64,000 bases of DNA from Citrobacter sp. Cu233 (GCF_030332225.1 NZ_JAOWIF010000030.1:16688-80687); one strand, 5' to 3'; positions 1 to 8,216 are shown, counted from the first letter of the stretch. Translations and numbers: made by a program. The notes: generated by a model from the sequence alone, not told the origin.

Positions 1-219
1 TGTCGCCAGTTGGTTAAACTTACGTACCGATGCCGCGCACACGCCGGTATCAATGCTTGGGAAAATATTCAGCACTTTGCGCTTGCCTGCGAACTGGCCC
101 AGCGTAACGTCAGACAGGTCTTTAGCCACAAGGGTAAAAGCCTGAGCTTTGCTTCCCGCCTGAGGAATGGAGCCGGCGACTGCGACCGGGTTGCCCTGGA
201 AATGAACGGTTTGTGACAT
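1..219 (-). CDS. tpx: Thiol peroxidase Tpx (N-terminal part, cut by window start)
   Basis: The reverse strand gives 73 codons from ATG at 219 down to base 1, with no stop. The residues match the N-terminus of the enterobacterial periplasmic thiol peroxidase, beginning [11 protein letters not shown]. The peroxidatic cysteine falls at residue 61 in the context [11 protein letters not shown], the same position as in E. coli Tpx. The family (2-Cys atypical peroxiredoxin) reduces H2O2 and alkyl hydroperoxides using thioredoxin. The resolving cysteine lies outside the window. The gene is divergent from ycjG across about 115 bp, which must hold both promoters. Confidence 0.95.
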   Translation of the reverse strand, partial: MSQTVHFQGNPVAVAGSIPQAGSKAQAFTLVAKDLSDVTLGQFAGKRKVLNIFPSIDTGVCAASVRKFNQLAT

Positions 220-334
220 GGTTATCTTCCTGTTTACATATAGTTAACGTCAAGGCTAGTTTATGCCATCAGCAGTTAACACGGCAAACGCTATTTGCGG
301 ATATCCGCTTCAGGGACTGCATTAAGGAAAACAA

Positions 335-1321
335 ATGAGATCAGTTAAGGTGTATGAGGAAGCCTGGCCGCTACACACTCCCTTTGTGATTGCCCGTGGG
401 AGCCGGACCGAAGCGCATGTGGTGGTGGTTGAACTGGAAGAGAATGGTGTAAAAGGTACTGGAGAATGTACGCCTTATCCTCGCTATGGCGAAAGCGATG
501 CGTCGGTACTGGCTCAAATTATGAGTGTTGTGCCACAACTGGAACACGGTTTGACGCGTGAAGCGCTGCAGGCATTGCTGCCCGCGGGGGCGGCGCGTAA
601 TGCCGTTGACTGTGCGCTTTGGGATCTCAATGCACGTCAGCAACAACAGTCTCTGGCCGACTACGTTGGTACTGAACTGGATGCAACAGTAACGACCGCG
701 CAAACCGTCGTGATAGGCACGCCGGAGCAGATGGCAGCGAGTGCGACTGCGCTCTGGGATAACGGTGCCCGATTGCTGAAAGTCAAACTGGATGCACACT
801 TAATCAGTGAAAGGATGGTTGCGATCCGGGAGGCTGTGCCTGAGGCGACAATTATTGTCGATGCTAATGAGTCCTGGCGTGCTGAAGGGCTGGCCGCACG
901 CTGTCAGTTAATGGCGGATTTAGGCGTTGCGATGCTGGAGCAGCCTCTGCCGGCTCATGATGATGCCGCGCTGGAGAATTTCGTGCATCCGCTGCCTATC
1001 TGTGCAGATGAAAGCTGCCATACCCGAAGTAGTCTGAAAGCGCTGCATGGCCGCTATGAAATGGTGAATATTAAACTTGATAAGACAGGCGGACTGACGG
1101 AGGCGCTGGCGCTGGCGGCCGAAGCCCGCGAGCAGGGATTTGCGTTGATGCTCGGATGTATGTTGTGTACATCCAGGGCGATCGGCGCTGCATTGCCGCT
1201 TACGCCACAGGTCAGCTTTGCCGATCTGGATGGCCCAACCTGGCTGGCCCGAGATGCAGAACCTGCGTTGCATTTTACAACCGGGCAGCTTCATCTCAAG
1301 GATGCCAGCGCAAAAGGTTAG
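335..1321 (+). CDS. ycjG: L-Ala-D/L-Glu epimerase
   Basis: This 328-residue protein of the enolase superfamily (muconate-lactonizing subgroup) epimerises L-Ala-D-Glu to L-Ala-L-Glu, so that murein peptides can be degraded. The catalytic set is complete and in the E. coli numbering: KVK with Lys151, metal ligands Asp176 (VDANE), Glu202 (LEQPLP) and Asp225 (CADES), and Lys247 (NIKLDK). The N-terminal capping domain covers about residues 1-110, followed by the barrel. The start follows AAGGAAAAC, a good ribosome site. The 3' end overlaps the convergent mpaA by 26 bp, and both act on the same peptide pathway. Confidence 0.95.
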   Translation: MRSVKVYEEAWPLHTPFVIARGSRTEAHVVVVELEENGVKGTGECTPYPRYGESDASVLAQIMSVVPQLEHGLTREALQALLPAGAARNAVDCALWDLNARQQQQSLADYVGTELDATVTTAQTVVIGTPEQMAASATALWDNGARLLKVKLDAHLISERMVAIREAVPEATIIVDANESWRAEGLAARCQLMADLGVAMLEQPLPAHDDAALENFVHPLPICADESCHTRSSLKALHGRYEMVNIKLDKTGGLTEALALAAEAREQGFALMLGCMLCTSRAIGAALPLTPQVSFADLDGPTWLARDAEPALHFTTGQLHLKDASAKG

Positions 1322-2003
1322 ACATTGCCAGCAGATATTTTTCGCTCGCTTCATCCGATGAAATGGGCGGAAATTCTGCCGTAATGCAATGCAGATTTAG
1401 ATCGGCGCACCAGCTACCAAAAGAACCTGGCGTTTCATAACCGACGCTGGTTACCAGCGGCAATTCGAACGACTGCGCCAGCCACGCGCCTAATTCGCTG
1501 TGTCTGGGATCTTCAATACAGGCCAGCGGATCGTGAAAAGAAACTACCCATGCAGGGTGAATGTGGTGAATAAGTTGGCATAGTGCCTGGGTCTCGGGCT
1601 CTGATCCCGGATGATCGCCGGTCAATAACACCACATCACGCTCTTCTGCGCTGCTGTTCCAACGATATACCGTTTCACCGGATTTCCAGTTTGCAGCCGG
1701 AAAGTTACGGTTAAGATCAACGCCGTTTGCATTTGCACGCAGACCCAACTGGCAACCGTCAGGGTTAACGGCCAGCACTACATGATGCCGACGCAGGGAA
1801 GGGTTCAGCGTACGTAAGGCACAGGACAGGGTGACGACTGATGAGTTTTCATCACCGTGAGTACCCGCCAGTATCAAACCGCTTTCACGATCGGCTGCCA
1901 GCGCCGGGAACCAGATTAGCGGGGCGCCCAATAGTGAACGTCCGTAATGTTCAGTTCCTGGCGGAAATGCGCCACGCTCGGCACGGGGACGGGTAACGGT
2001 CAT
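1296..2003 (-). CDS. mpaA: Murein peptide amidase A (gamma-D-Glu-mDAP carboxypeptidase)
   Basis: This M14-type zinc carboxypeptidase cleaves the gamma-D-glutamyl-diaminopimelate bond of the recycled murein tripeptide in the cytoplasm, giving L-Ala-D-Glu, the substrate of YcjG. Counted from the upstream ATG at 2021, motifs are HGDE (His55, Glu58), DLNRNFP (102-108), SFHDP (His163) and the general-base glutamate in TAEFP (216). I chose the third ATG (2003, MTVTRPRAERG) because AGAGATG lies 7 nt upstream and, as recalled, the E. coli protein starts there. The C-terminus ends at LLRWHP, about seven residues shorter than the E. coli form as I remember it. Confidence 0.92.
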   Translation of the reverse strand: MTVTRPRAERGAFPPGTEHYGRSLLGAPLIWFPALAADRESGLILAGTHGDENSSVVTLSCALRTLNPSLRRHHVVLAVNPDGCQLGLRANANGVDLNRNFPAANWKSGETVYRWNSSAEERDVVLLTGDHPGSEPETQALCQLIHHIHPAWVVSFHDPLACIEDPRHSELGAWLAQSFELPLVTSVGYETPGSFGSWCADLNLHCITAEFPPISSDEASEKYLLAMSNLLRWHP

Positions 2004-2187
2004 AATCATCTCTGAATGCATGAATTGTTACTCGCAGTGTTGTGCAAAATGTATGGATAATCAAATCGTTTTCACACACTTATCTTTTCAGGTGTAATAT
2101 CACTTTCCTGTTGGAAGTTAATTGCATTTCCTGCTGACGATACAAATAATGACTCATTCACTTAGTGGCCAGAATTGAGGGTATTTT

Positions 2188-3801
2188 ATGAGGCATTCTG
2201 TTTCAGTAACCTGTTGTGCGCTGTTGGTTAGCAGCATTTCTTTATCTTATGCTGCGGATGTTCCCAGCGGGACGGTACTGGCAGAAAAGCAAGAACTGGT
2301 GCGTCATATAAAAGATGAGCCAGCGTCACTCGATCCGGCAAAAGCCGTGGGGCTTCCAGAAATTCAGGTTATTCGCGATTTATTCGAAGGGCTGGTCAAT
2401 CAGAATGACAAGGGTGAGATTATTCCCGGTGTTGCCACACAGTGGAAGAGTAATGATAACCGCATCTGGACGTTTACGCTGCGCGATAATGCTCAATGGG
2501 CCGATGGTACGCCGGTAACAGCACAGGATTTTGTCTACAGTTGGCAGCGTCTGGTGGACCCGAAAACACTATCGCCTTTTGCCTGGTTTGCCGCGCTTGC
2601 GGGGATCAACAATGCCCAGGCGATCATCGATGGCAAAGCCGCGCCCGATAAGTTGGGTGTCAGCGCGGTGGATGCGCATACCTTCAAAGTACAGTTGGAC
2701 AAACCGCTACCCTGGTTTGCCAACCTGACAGCGAGCTTTGCGTTTTATCCCGTTCAAAAAGCCAATGTCGAAAGCGGTAAAGAGTGGACGAAGCCAGGCA
2801 ACCTTATCGGTAACGGTGCCTATGTGCTGAAAGACCGTGTGGTTAATGAGAAACTGGAAGTTGTGCCGAACACACATTATTGGGACAACGGCAAAACAGT
2901 GCTGCAAAAAGTGACTTTCCTGCCGATTAACCAGGAATCTGCCGCGACCAAACGCTATCTTGCTGGCGATATTGATATTACTGAGTCCTTCCCGAAAAAT
3001 ATGTATCAGAAGCTATTGAAGGATATTCCTGGCCAGGTTTATACGCCGCCGCAGCTTGGTACCTATTACTATGCGTTTAACACGCAAAAAGGGCCGACTG
3101 CCGATTCACGCGTGCGTCTGGCGCTCAGTATGACTATCGATCGCCGTCTGATGGCGGAGAAAGTATTGGGGACTGGAGAAAAACCCGCATGGCATTTTAC
3201 GCCTGATGTGACGGCTGGATTTATCCCGGAACCTTCTCCGTTTGAACAAATGAGTCAGGAAGAGCTTAACGCTCAGGCGAAAACGCTGCTGCGTGCGGCC
3301 GGTTATGGTCCTCAGAAACCACTGAAATTGACGTTGTTGTATAACACGTCTGAAAATCATCAGAAGATTGCTATTGCTGTGGCTTCCATGTGGAAGAAAA
3401 ATCTTGGTGTGGATGTGAAATTACAGAACCAGGAATGGAAAACGTACATTGATAGCCGTAATACCGGTAATTTTGATGTGATCCGCGCATCCTGGGTAGG
3501 AGATTACAACGAGCCATCCACATTCCTGTCGTTATTAACTTCGACCCATACGGGAAATATTTCCCGCTTTAACAATCCGGCATACGATAAAGTGTTGACT
3601 CAGGCGACGCTGGAAAATACAGAGAAAGCACGGAACGCTGATTATAACGCAGCAGAAAAGATCCTGATGGAACAGGCGCCTATTGCGCCGATTTATCAGT
3701 ACACCAACGGGCGTTTAATTAAACCGTGGCTGAAGGGGTATCCGATTACCAATCCGGAAGATGTGGCATACAGTCGCACTATGTATATTGTGAAACACTA
3801 G
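2188..3801 (+). CDS. mppA: Periplasmic murein tripeptide-binding protein MppA
   Basis: This 537-residue solute-binding protein (family 5, OppA-like) has a cleavable signal peptide of about 22 residues ending SLSYA-AD. It delivers L-Ala-gamma-D-Glu-mDAP to the Opp transporter. The body shows family features such as the LVRHIKDEPASLDP entry segment and the ADGTPVTAQDFVYSWQR block. Length and sequence match E. coli MppA throughout. It lies beside ycjG and mpaA, so uptake, amidase and epimerase of murein peptide recycling are grouped. A strong hairpin follows about 50 bp after the stop. Confidence 0.95.
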   Translation: MRHSVSVTCCALLVSSISLSYAADVPSGTVLAEKQELVRHIKDEPASLDPAKAVGLPEIQVIRDLFEGLVNQNDKGEIIPGVATQWKSNDNRIWTFTLRDNAQWADGTPVTAQDFVYSWQRLVDPKTLSPFAWFAALAGINNAQAIIDGKAAPDKLGVSAVDAHTFKVQLDKPLPWFANLTASFAFYPVQKANVESGKEWTKPGNLIGNGAYVLKDRVVNEKLEVVPNTHYWDNGKTVLQKVTFLPINQESAATKRYLAGDIDITESFPKNMYQKLLKDIPGQVYTPPQLGTYYYAFNTQKGPTADSRVRLALSMTIDRRLMAEKVLGTGEKPAWHFTPDVTAGFIPEPSPFEQMSQEELNAQAKTLLRAAGYGPQKPLKLTLLYNTSENHQKIAIAVASMWKKNLGVDVKLQNQEWKTYIDSRNTGNFDVIRASWVGDYNEPSTFLSLLTSTHTGNISRFNNPAYDKVLTQATLENTEKARNADYNAAEKILMEQAPIAPIYQYTNGRLIKPWLKGYPITNPEDVAYSRTMYIVKH

Positions 3802-3806
3802 TTGCG

Positions 3807-3844
3807 TACCTTCTCCTGTTAACCTTCGTTAACCACTTCAAAAA
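3807..3844 (+). repeat. Imperfect 38-bp direct repeat, copy 1
   Basis: Starting just after the mppA stop, this segment matches 5149-5186 at 33 of 38 positions. Shared blocks include ACCTTCGTTAAC and TCAAAAA. The two copies flank about 1.3 kb carrying the small membrane gene at 4513. Confidence 0.5.
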
Positions 3845-3850
3845 CCAGGA

Positions 3851-3872
3851 CTGGCGCTGACTTCAGCGCCAG
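3851..3872 (+). terminator. Hairpin downstream of mppA
   Basis: This is a perfect inverted repeat with 10-nt arms, CTGGCGCTGA and TCAGCGCCAG. It is stable and GC-rich but not followed by a T-run, so it is a 3' protecting hairpin or weak terminator rather than a textbook one. Confidence 0.55.
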
Positions 3873-4512
3873 CATCTCCGGATATCCAGTATTAACCTCA
3901 TTAGCAGCAACATGTCATATTTGAAGGGAAAAGAGATCGTGCCGCCCAGTCCATAGCATTTAAGATACGTCAACTGATGAACAAAGTACTCGAAAATGTC
4001 ATGGTTCGTAGTCCTGAAATTAATGATGATTGTCATCATTGCAATAAATCAACGCTTGTTAATATTATGTCATGTGTTTATGTCTGTGGTTAGACTTCAG
4101 TCTAATTAAGTCACTATTGGTATCTGGTCGGGTTATCAGATTGTGATTGCGGTTATTTGCAGGTGTGAAAAATAATATGGATTGCATGTGGGTTAGAATT
4201 AATTTTGTTGGCACTTTGCAAGAGATTTCTACTATCTACAGTGGTGCCATTGTCTGTTGAATAAACGGGTTTCTCTCCGGGGAAACCTTATGTAATCGGC
4301 ATTGTAGCTTAACCGGACCCCAGCTATCGTAACGTTAGTATCTGTGCCAGACATATACTTTAACCTGTCTCTTCTCTGGGGGGAGGGTATTTCCTGGTGT
4401 TTCAGGGGCCTGCATTATATTGCTAAACAGCAGGGAAAAGCTGTATATTTCGCATGGTTGACATGCTCTGACTTGTAAGTGCAGTTACTCGCTTATAAAC
4501 AAAGGATTATGG
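3873..4512. other. AT-rich intergenic region after mppA
   Basis: I found no convincing gene on either strand. The stretch is AT-rich. It contains a short hairpin at 4268-4287 (arms GGTTTC and GAAACC) and, at its end, the AAAGGA ribosome site for the small gene at 4513. K-12 has no equivalent spacer here, so this is probably part of the inserted block. Confidence 0.5.
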
Positions 4513-4746
4513 ATGTTTTTGATTACTATCTGTTACGCGCTTTTCGTTTTGTGTCTTTTTGCAACATTGTATGTCCTGATGACATATGAACAACCGGGAA
4601 AATTGCATAACTGGGAAATTATAGTATTAATATTTATTTCTACATTCTGGCTTCCTGAACTGATTATTCTGGTTGTCTCTTTTGCGCTTCTGGGACCAAT
4701 GCTTTTGGGGATCAGGCATCTGCGCCGGCAGAGTGTTTCCGCCTGA
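4513..4746 (+). CDS. Small hydrophobic membrane protein, unknown function
   Basis: This 77-residue protein has two strongly hydrophobic segments, about residues 2-24 and 34-65, separated by a short polar loop (TYEQPGKLHNWE) and followed by a basic tail (RHLRRQ). That predicts two inner-membrane helices. The start is supported by AAAGGA six bases upstream. I do not recognise a family. It stands alone between mppA and the YrbL-like gene inside the accessory block. No partner gene is adjacent, so no role can be given. Confidence 0.6.
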   Translation: MFLITICYALFVLCLFATLYVLMTYEQPGKLHNWEIIVLIFISTFWLPELIILVVSFALLGPMLLGIRHLRRQSVSA

Positions 4747-5399
4747 ATCATAGGTACCTTAACCTTACCTTGTACAAACGATGCCCGGCATCTAAACGAT
4801 AAATTAGGGTCGTGCAGGAGATCCATTTTAATTGTCCGGGTGTCGTTTCCTGGCGCACGACGGAGAGAATGCAGGTAACGATTATAGTCGTGAATTAGTA
4901 TGAAATATATCCATAGAGACTTTTCCTTGCCGTGTTTCATCTGGTTATCTGACGCAATTTAGTTTGGTTCTCTGATTTTTATATTCTTGCCTGTATGTGT
5001 TACGACCTGTCATATCAATTTTGCTGCTGGCACGAAACCATCGTCTGCAATCTCCTCGGCTTCTTTCCCTCCAACATCCAGCTTCATCCATTCGCGCGCG
5101 GCCTCTGGCGGCAGCCCCATAGGTCACGGTAAATGACGCTCAGTTGAATACCTTCCTCTGTTTACCTTCGTTAACAACATCAAAAAATAAAGCTCCTCCA
5201 ACAGTATCTCCAGACGTTCAATCTGCTGCTCATCCCACTGTTACTTTGCTTCAGTGCGTCACAACAAACGTTGTTTATTGGGTGAATTTGCAATCTGTTT
5301 AACAACTATTGAAATAGATAGATACACAATATTTTTTGGCTGAGGCAACTCTTCGTTGAGGCAACTCCATTTCACGTAGGGTAAAAATAAAAAAACATT
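4747..5399. other. Intergenic region with a possible gene fragment
   Basis: There is no full gene here. The reverse strand from 5120 to 5010 encodes a 36-residue open frame starting MGLPPEAAREWMK and ending VPAAKLI. It reads like the tail of a protein but lacks a start site and a recognisable family, so it may be a decayed remnant. The second copy of the 38-bp repeat lies at 5149-5186. The last 150 bp are AT-rich and lead to the YrbL-like gene. Confidence 0.35.
5149..5186 (+). repeat. Imperfect 38-bp direct repeat, copy 2
   Basis: This is the second copy of the element at 3807-3844 (33 of 38 identical). Weaker similarity continues on both sides, for example CAGTATCTCC here against CAGCATCTCC after copy 1. 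That suggests an old duplication of the mppA 3' flank. Confidence 0.5.
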
Positions 5400-5981
5400 A
5401 TGAAGCAAGTACTTATATTGAAAGATGAAGACTTACTGGCACGAGGTAACGATCGCTACGTCTTCCAGCATCCACAGGATTGTAAACTGCTGGTTAAAAT
5501 CGTGATTCCAGGCATCGCGAAGTATAAAAGCAAGCTACGTGAGGTCTACCGGGACATCAAAGAATGTAAGTTGAGTCACCAAACCGACGCATTTTATATG
5601 CAAAAAATTGAAGGACTGGTTGAAACAAATAAGGGCATAGGACAACTCACTGTGAAGGAGTGTGATGAGCATGGCCACATTGCTCAAACTCTTTATCAAC
5701 TTGCTCTGAACAAAGAACTTGATGCCAGCAAATTGCAGAAGTTGAATGTTTTTTTAGCGTGGTTTGTCAGTACCGGTGTCATTATTAACTCCCTACATTG
5801 TAAAAACATCGTCTACGCCTGGGATGCCGCGCGCCAGGAATATTGCTTTAAAGTCATTGATGGTTTTGGTGACAAAACATTTTTTCAGCTCAGTAAGTTT
5901 TCAGCGGCAATACGCGATAAGAATAAAATCAAATGCCTCAAGCGGATGCTAAGGGATCTGAACCACCTGCAACATACGTAA
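5400..5981 (+). CDS. YrbL-like protein (PhoP-network kinase-fold family)
   Basis: This 193-residue cytoplasmic protein resembles the YrbL / PhoP regulatory network family. Family features seen are an N-terminal RGNDRYVFQHPQ segment followed by KLLVKI (the lysine of an aminoglycoside-kinase-like fold), a YREI-like helix (EVYRDIKECK), and the HCKNIVY block about residue 138, a catalytic-loop equivalent. E. coli yrbL is PhoP- and BasR-activated, but its function is unsettled. This copy is a paralogue at a non-yrbL locus. No strong ribosome site precedes the ATG. It stands alone between two gene-poor stretches. Confidence 0.75.
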   Translation: MKQVLILKDEDLLARGNDRYVFQHPQDCKLLVKIVIPGIAKYKSKLREVYRDIKECKLSHQTDAFYMQKIEGLVETNKGIGQLTVKECDEHGHIAQTLYQLALNKELDASKLQKLNVFLAWFVSTGVIINSLHCKNIVYAWDAARQEYCFKVIDGFGDKTFFQLSKFSAAIRDKNKIKCLKRMLRDLNHLQHT

Positions 5982-6110
5982 TCCGCAGAAATGTTGACGA
6001 TATGGCGTAGGAACTCGGTTACCATGATGTCGACGCGTCAAATGCCTGGCGCGAGTGGTTATCCTGGAAAGCGGCAACCCGACCACATTGAAGACACTCA
6101 TCAGAGAAGA

Positions 6111-6674
6111 TTATACGTCCGGGGGCTGATGCTCCCGACAAATTAACGTCGAGTCATCCTCGCTCAGCGGTTCTTTCGTTAAATCACAAAAACCTCGACC
6201 ATTTACTTTTTGGTGGAACCGGCAGCTCTGGCAAAGACCAAATCCCGGCACATTACTGGTGCGCTGAATGTCTCGCAGCAGTTCGAAAAGTAGCTCCTTG
6301 AGTAAACCCGCGCGTTCACCCATCGCAGATTCTCCCGCCACCAAAAATGAGGGGGGAAGTAGGGCATCCAGCAGATTTTTGGCCGACTCGGTGAGCTGCA
6401 GATGAACGCTACGCTTATCCCTGTCATCCTGCGTTCGTACCACCAGTCCTTTTGATTCCAACAACTTTAGCGATTGTGACACCGTTCCTTTGGTGAGGCC
6501 GAGGTAGTCCGTCACGGCGAGAGGCGTATTGGAGTAGCGATTACAGCGTGCGAGATACATCAACGCACTGAGCTGTACTGGCTGAAGATCCGCCAGTAAA
6601 GGATGCTGGCGAAACCACATCCGCGTCAGACCAGACAGCCGGTCCAGTACGTCAAAAAGTGACATGTCATGCAT
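6111..6674 (-). CDS. MarR-family regulator with a cysteine-rich C-terminal tail
   Basis: This 187-residue protein has a MarR winged helix (about residues 20-115). The recognition-helix region is LGLTKGTVSQSLKLLESKGL, followed by the wing with the DDRDKRSVHLQLT signature. Unlike an ordinary MarR (about 145 residues), it carries a further C-terminal segment with four cysteines, GLCQSC, GFC and LIC, a pattern suited to a zinc or Fe-S site. GAGGAGGAT lies just upstream of the ATG. The gene is divergent from the CPVC thioredoxin-like gene across an intergenic region holding a perfect palindrome and a matching half-site, which points to redox- or metal-responsive autoregulation. That last point is inference. 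Confidence 0.85.
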   Translation of the reverse strand: MHDMSLFDVLDRLSGLTRMWFRQHPLLADLQPVQLSALMYLARCNRYSNTPLAVTDYLGLTKGTVSQSLKLLESKGLVVRTQDDRDKRSVHLQLTESAKNLLDALLPPSFLVAGESAMGERAGLLKELLFELLRDIQRTSNVPGFGLCQSCRFHQKVNGRGFCDLTKEPLSEDDSTLICREHQPPDV

Positions 6675-6693
6675 AACAAAATCCTCCTCGACA

Positions 6694-6704
6694 TATAGTA
6701 TCGA
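6694..6704 (+). promoter_or_regulatory. Half-site of the MarR-type operator
   Basis: TATAGTATCGA at this position is identical to one arm of the 31-bp palindrome at 6745-6775. It lies 20 bp upstream of the marR-like start codon, where binding would block that gene's promoter. Confidence 0.55.
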
Positions 6705-6744
6705 CTAAAAACTATATTGACAAAGCATAAAACTGGCGTAGCAT

Positions 6745-6775
6745 AAATTATAGTATCGAATCGATACTATAATTT
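6745..6775. promoter_or_regulatory. Perfect 31-bp palindromic operator
   Basis: Two perfect 15-nt arms (AAATTATAGTATCGA and its complement) are separated by one base. The site ends 14 bp before the thioredoxin-like start codon and lies in the divergent promoter region of the MarR-like gene. Size and symmetry fit a MarR dimer operator. The assignment to this MarR is inferred from position and the repeated half-site. Confidence 0.75.
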
Positions 6776-6789
6776 AAAGGAGATATATC

Positions 6790-7020
6790 ATGACCAAAGC
6801 CCGTTTTTATCATGCTGGTTGCCCGGTTTGCGTTTCCGCAGAAGAAACACTGCTGCAGTATCTGTCCCGCGATGTGGAAATCGACGTTATTCATTTGGGA
6901 GAACAACCTGATCGTGTTGCAGAGGCGGAGCGAATCGGAGTGAAGTCTGTTCCTGCACTGGTGATCGACGGCAATGTGTTGCATATCAACTTTGGCGCAC
7001 CTATTGAAGCGCTGAAATAG
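6790..7020 (+). CDS. Small thioredoxin/glutaredoxin-fold protein with CPVC motif
   Basis: This 76-residue protein is a minimal thioredoxin fold. It has a beta strand (KARFYHAG), the redox motif CPVC at residues 11-14, a helix, a second strand and the cis-proline segment SVPALVIDG. It ends without the usual extra C-terminal helix. The size and CPxC motif resemble glutaredoxin-like and small thioredoxin proteins that deliver electrons or sense thiols. AAAGGAGAT gives a strong ribosome site. It is probably controlled by the divergent MarR-like protein through the 31-bp palindrome. The Rof-like gene follows 68 bp later on the same strand. Confidence 0.8.
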   Translation: MTKARFYHAGCPVCVSAEETLLQYLSRDVEIDVIHLGEQPDRVAEAERIGVKSVPALVIDGNVLHINFGAPIEALK

Positions 7021-7088
7021 CGGCGCATGTTCGGGAAGTCGCGTGAGCTATTTCCCGAACCGGCGTGGACATTGGAAAGGGGGCATTT

Positions 7089-7358
7089 ATGTGTGCTGCA
7101 GAAAAGTACCATCCCGTAGATTGCGATCTGCATGACTATCTGGAGATTGCCTGTCTTTATCACTATTTGCTGCGCATTGAACTGACCACCGGGGAACACT
7201 TTGATGCCAGGGCTGTGACGACATGTACCACAGCAGACAAAGAGGAATTCTTGCTTGTGGAGTGCCATGAACACCATCACAGAATTCGCCTGGACTATCT
7301 GTCAGCCATTACCCCATTGACGGCTGGTGCCACTTTTAGCACCGTGATATTCCGTTGA
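7089..7358 (+). CDS. Rof-like Rho-binding antiterminator
   Basis: This 89-residue protein resembles E. coli Rof (YaeO), which binds Rho and inhibits Rho-dependent termination. Shared features are PVDCDLHDYLEIAC near the N-terminus (Rof: PINCDDYDNLELAC), the LRIELTTGE strand and the RLDYLSAI segment. I chose the ATG at 7089 rather than an in-frame GTG at 7065 because GGAAAGGGGG precedes it and residues before it do not match Rof. It is a second, accessory Rof-type gene away from the usual yaeO locus, following the thioredoxin-like gene on the same strand. Co-transcription is likely but not shown. Confidence 0.75.
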   Translation: MCAAEKYHPVDCDLHDYLEIACLYHYLLRIELTTGEHFDARAVTTCTTADKEEFLLVECHEHHHRIRLDYLSAITPLTAGATFSTVIFR

Positions 7359-7386
7359 ATCTGTACGTAAAAGGACTGCGCCACCG

Positions 7387-8157
7387 TTATACGGTGTAAA
7401 TGCGGATGTCATGCGCCTGAAAAGCGGTGCCATACTGTTTGCTGATGTTTTCCTCCACGACAATGACATCAATATTACTGCTGGCGGTGACAACATAACG
7501 TGCGACGGCAGGGATCTTATCCGCAGTCAGTGCGACGATAGTTTCGTTACACTGCTTAATTACTGCTTTTTTAAACTCACAATCGGCGTAATCAAACCCG
7601 GTTAGTCCGGACTCCGGTGCCATTGCACAACCACCAATAAAACCTTGATCAAATAAAATATCCTGTACCTGGGCAATGGCAGTCGGACCTACGCACCCAC
7701 CGGACGATCGCTGCACTGGCCCACCTAACATGATGACCTCGAATAGCGGTTTTTTCAGCAGTACGGCGGCAATATCAGGTGAATTTGTCACGGCGGTTAA
7801 TGCCAGCTCAGCGGGAAGGGCTTCAGCCATTGCCAGGTTGGTTGTTCCTGTGTCGATAAAAATACAGCTACCGGATTTCACTAGCCGGGCGCATCTTTGC
7901 GCGATGCTGCTCTTTTTCGCTGTATTAATATTCTTGCGTACTGCGATGTCAGCTGACTCTGGTAGTGAAATTACAGCTCCGCCATAGACTTTCTTGCATA
8001 CACCTTCTTTACACAACTCATGTAAATCACGGCGGATTGTATGTTCTGACACCCCCAAACGGGCGGCCAGTTCAGTACAGATCACTCTGCCGTTTTCCTG
8101 CAGGATCTGATAGATAAGCGCCTGGCGTTGATCCGGGAATGCAGCGTAATCGAGCAT
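7387..8157 (-). CDS. DeoR-family transcriptional repressor
   Basis: This 256-residue DeoR-type regulator has an N-terminal helix-turn-helix (about residues 10-60, with GRVICTELAARLGVSEHTIRR) and a C-terminal sugar-phosphate sensor domain. The latter has FIDTGTTN, VTNSP, the LGGPV segment and a conserved TADKIP near the end. Such proteins usually sense phosphorylated sugars. I placed the start at 8157 (MLDYAAFPDQRQ) because the family begins here and GGAGTT precedes it; the frame stays open 44 codons further upstream. It is divergent from the VOC-family gene, with a palindrome between them. Confidence 0.9.
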   Translation of the reverse strand: MLDYAAFPDQRQALIYQILQENGRVICTELAARLGVSEHTIRRDLHELCKEGVCKKVYGGAVISLPESADIAVRKNINTAKKSSIAQRCARLVKSGSCIFIDTGTTNLAMAEALPAELALTAVTNSPDIAAVLLKKPLFEVIMLGGPVQRSSGGCVGPTAIAQVQDILFDQGFIGGCAMAPESGLTGFDYADCEFKKAVIKQCNETIVALTADKIPAVARYVVTASSNIDVIVVEENISKQYGTAFQAHDIRIYTV

Positions 8158-8202
8158 GATAACTCCATAAAAATAAACATCGAGCAATAACGTGCATAAT
8201 CG

Positions 8203-8216
8203 TGCATTATAATGCA
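8203..8216. promoter_or_regulatory. 14-bp palindrome, probable DeoR-type operator
   Basis: TGCATTATAATGCA is a perfect palindrome between the DeoR gene and the VOC gene. GTGCATA occurs 11 bp upstream as a related half-site (8192-8198). It contains a TATAAT-like box, so binding would cover a promoter. The link to this regulator is by position. Confidence 0.6.

Noticed and set aside
5990..6110. Possible protein fragment (frame reading ELGYHDVDASNAWREWL) between the YrbL-like gene and the MarR gene
   Set aside because: Interrupted by stop codons and too short to assign; I could not connect it to a family.
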